This document shows, in pieces, positions 63,765 to 64,000 of a stretch of 64,000 bases of DNA. The first letter of the stretch is position 1. Every line of letters starts with the position of its first letter. The position numbers and the translations under genes are program-made. Below the pieces are notes generated by a model. That model searched no databases. It was not told the origin of the DNA and saw only the letters and a program-made list of their open reading frames with translations. The DNA comes from Semisulcospira habei (taxonomy: Eukaryota > Mollusca > Gastropoda > Semisulcospiridae): assembly GCA_036245525.1 (NCBI GenBank), contig BTPG01000006.1, positions 95,822,472 to 95,886,471 of the forward strand, written 5' to 3'.

Positions 63765-64000
63765 TTAACACATTCTGCTCCTGGACCGAATCCGCAAATT
63801 TTGAAGTTGCCCCTTGAAGACTGTACTATAAATACCGTAATTATTAATTATTATTATTATTATTATTACACTTCTGGAAGCAGATCGAGTGTGATAGTTC
63901 AAGGGTTGTGCCTATGGGCGCCAAGCTATTCTGGCACAACCCTTGAACTATCACGCCCGATCCATGTCTTGCCCTGGCGTGTCGGAGTTGAATGAGTTAA
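63765..64000. mobile_element. F2 foldback element
   Basis: TTAACACATTCTGCTCC to GTTGAATGAG-TTAA at the last base. An AT-rich insert with (ATT)n (about 63826-63870) splits its left flank. Confidence 0.88.

Overview
This window looks like intergenic or intronic DNA from an invertebrate animal; a mollusc (perhaps a gastropod) is my guess from repeat style, not a proof. I find no convincing host gene, no rRNA and no true tRNA gene. The only clear protein-coding sequence belongs to non-LTR (LINE) retrotransposons of the CR1/L2 kind. Everything else recognisable is short non-autonomous transposable elements, SINEs, microsatellites and minisatellites, often nested in one another.

LINEs. Element 1 (2768-7430, + strand) has a 5'-truncated ORF1 with an SGNH/GDSL-type esterase tail, an APE-type endonuclease and a reverse transcriptase separated by one frameshift. 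Two shorter relatives lie at 1562-2610 and 7568-7766. All three have a CT tract on the 5' side, an (ATC)n tail, and another CT tract after it. Element 2 (about 30060-32606, + strand) is a second CR1/L2-like LINE with an (ATT)n tail; a 193-bp tail copy of it sits at 25227-25419 inside another transposon.

Foldback elements. I use private family names. F1: hairpin core CATAGATCCTCATGAG. F2: core TCAAGGGTRGTGCCAGA. F3: core GAGACGTGCCGCCTCC. F4: core GTCGGTAGCGGTTTTTGTCG. F5: core ACGACACTTTCGCAGC. F6: core TGTGATTTTGGACC. F7: core GTCCATTTTTGTGAAAAG. F8: core CACCAGCCACTAAGCAAGG. F9: core GAGCAAAAGAAATGCGACAT. F10, F11 and F12 are rarer. F1-F5 begin and end with TTAA and share the end motif TTAAC(C/T)CNTT. 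Two nested insertions show that TTAA is duplicated on insertion, which is the signature of piggyBac-type transposition; no transposase is encoded here. In many copies both arms of the hairpin carry the same, pairing-preserving changes.

Tandem arrays. Several arrays are amplified pieces of these foldback elements (282-1030, 19348-19600, 24037-24124, 46204-46545, 62958-63660). Others are independent minisatellites: 34 bp x 24 at 38213-39026, 30 bp x 11 at 43193-43530, 73 bp x 14 at 54672-55690.

SINEs. Three tRNA-like families are present: SINE-A (10043-10338 and, reversed, 62530-62690), SINE-B (11215-11420 reversed, 15830-15992) and SINE-C (18104-18540). The 3' end of SINE-C resembles that of Element 2. 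The least repeat-rich stretch is about 52.8-54.6 kb.
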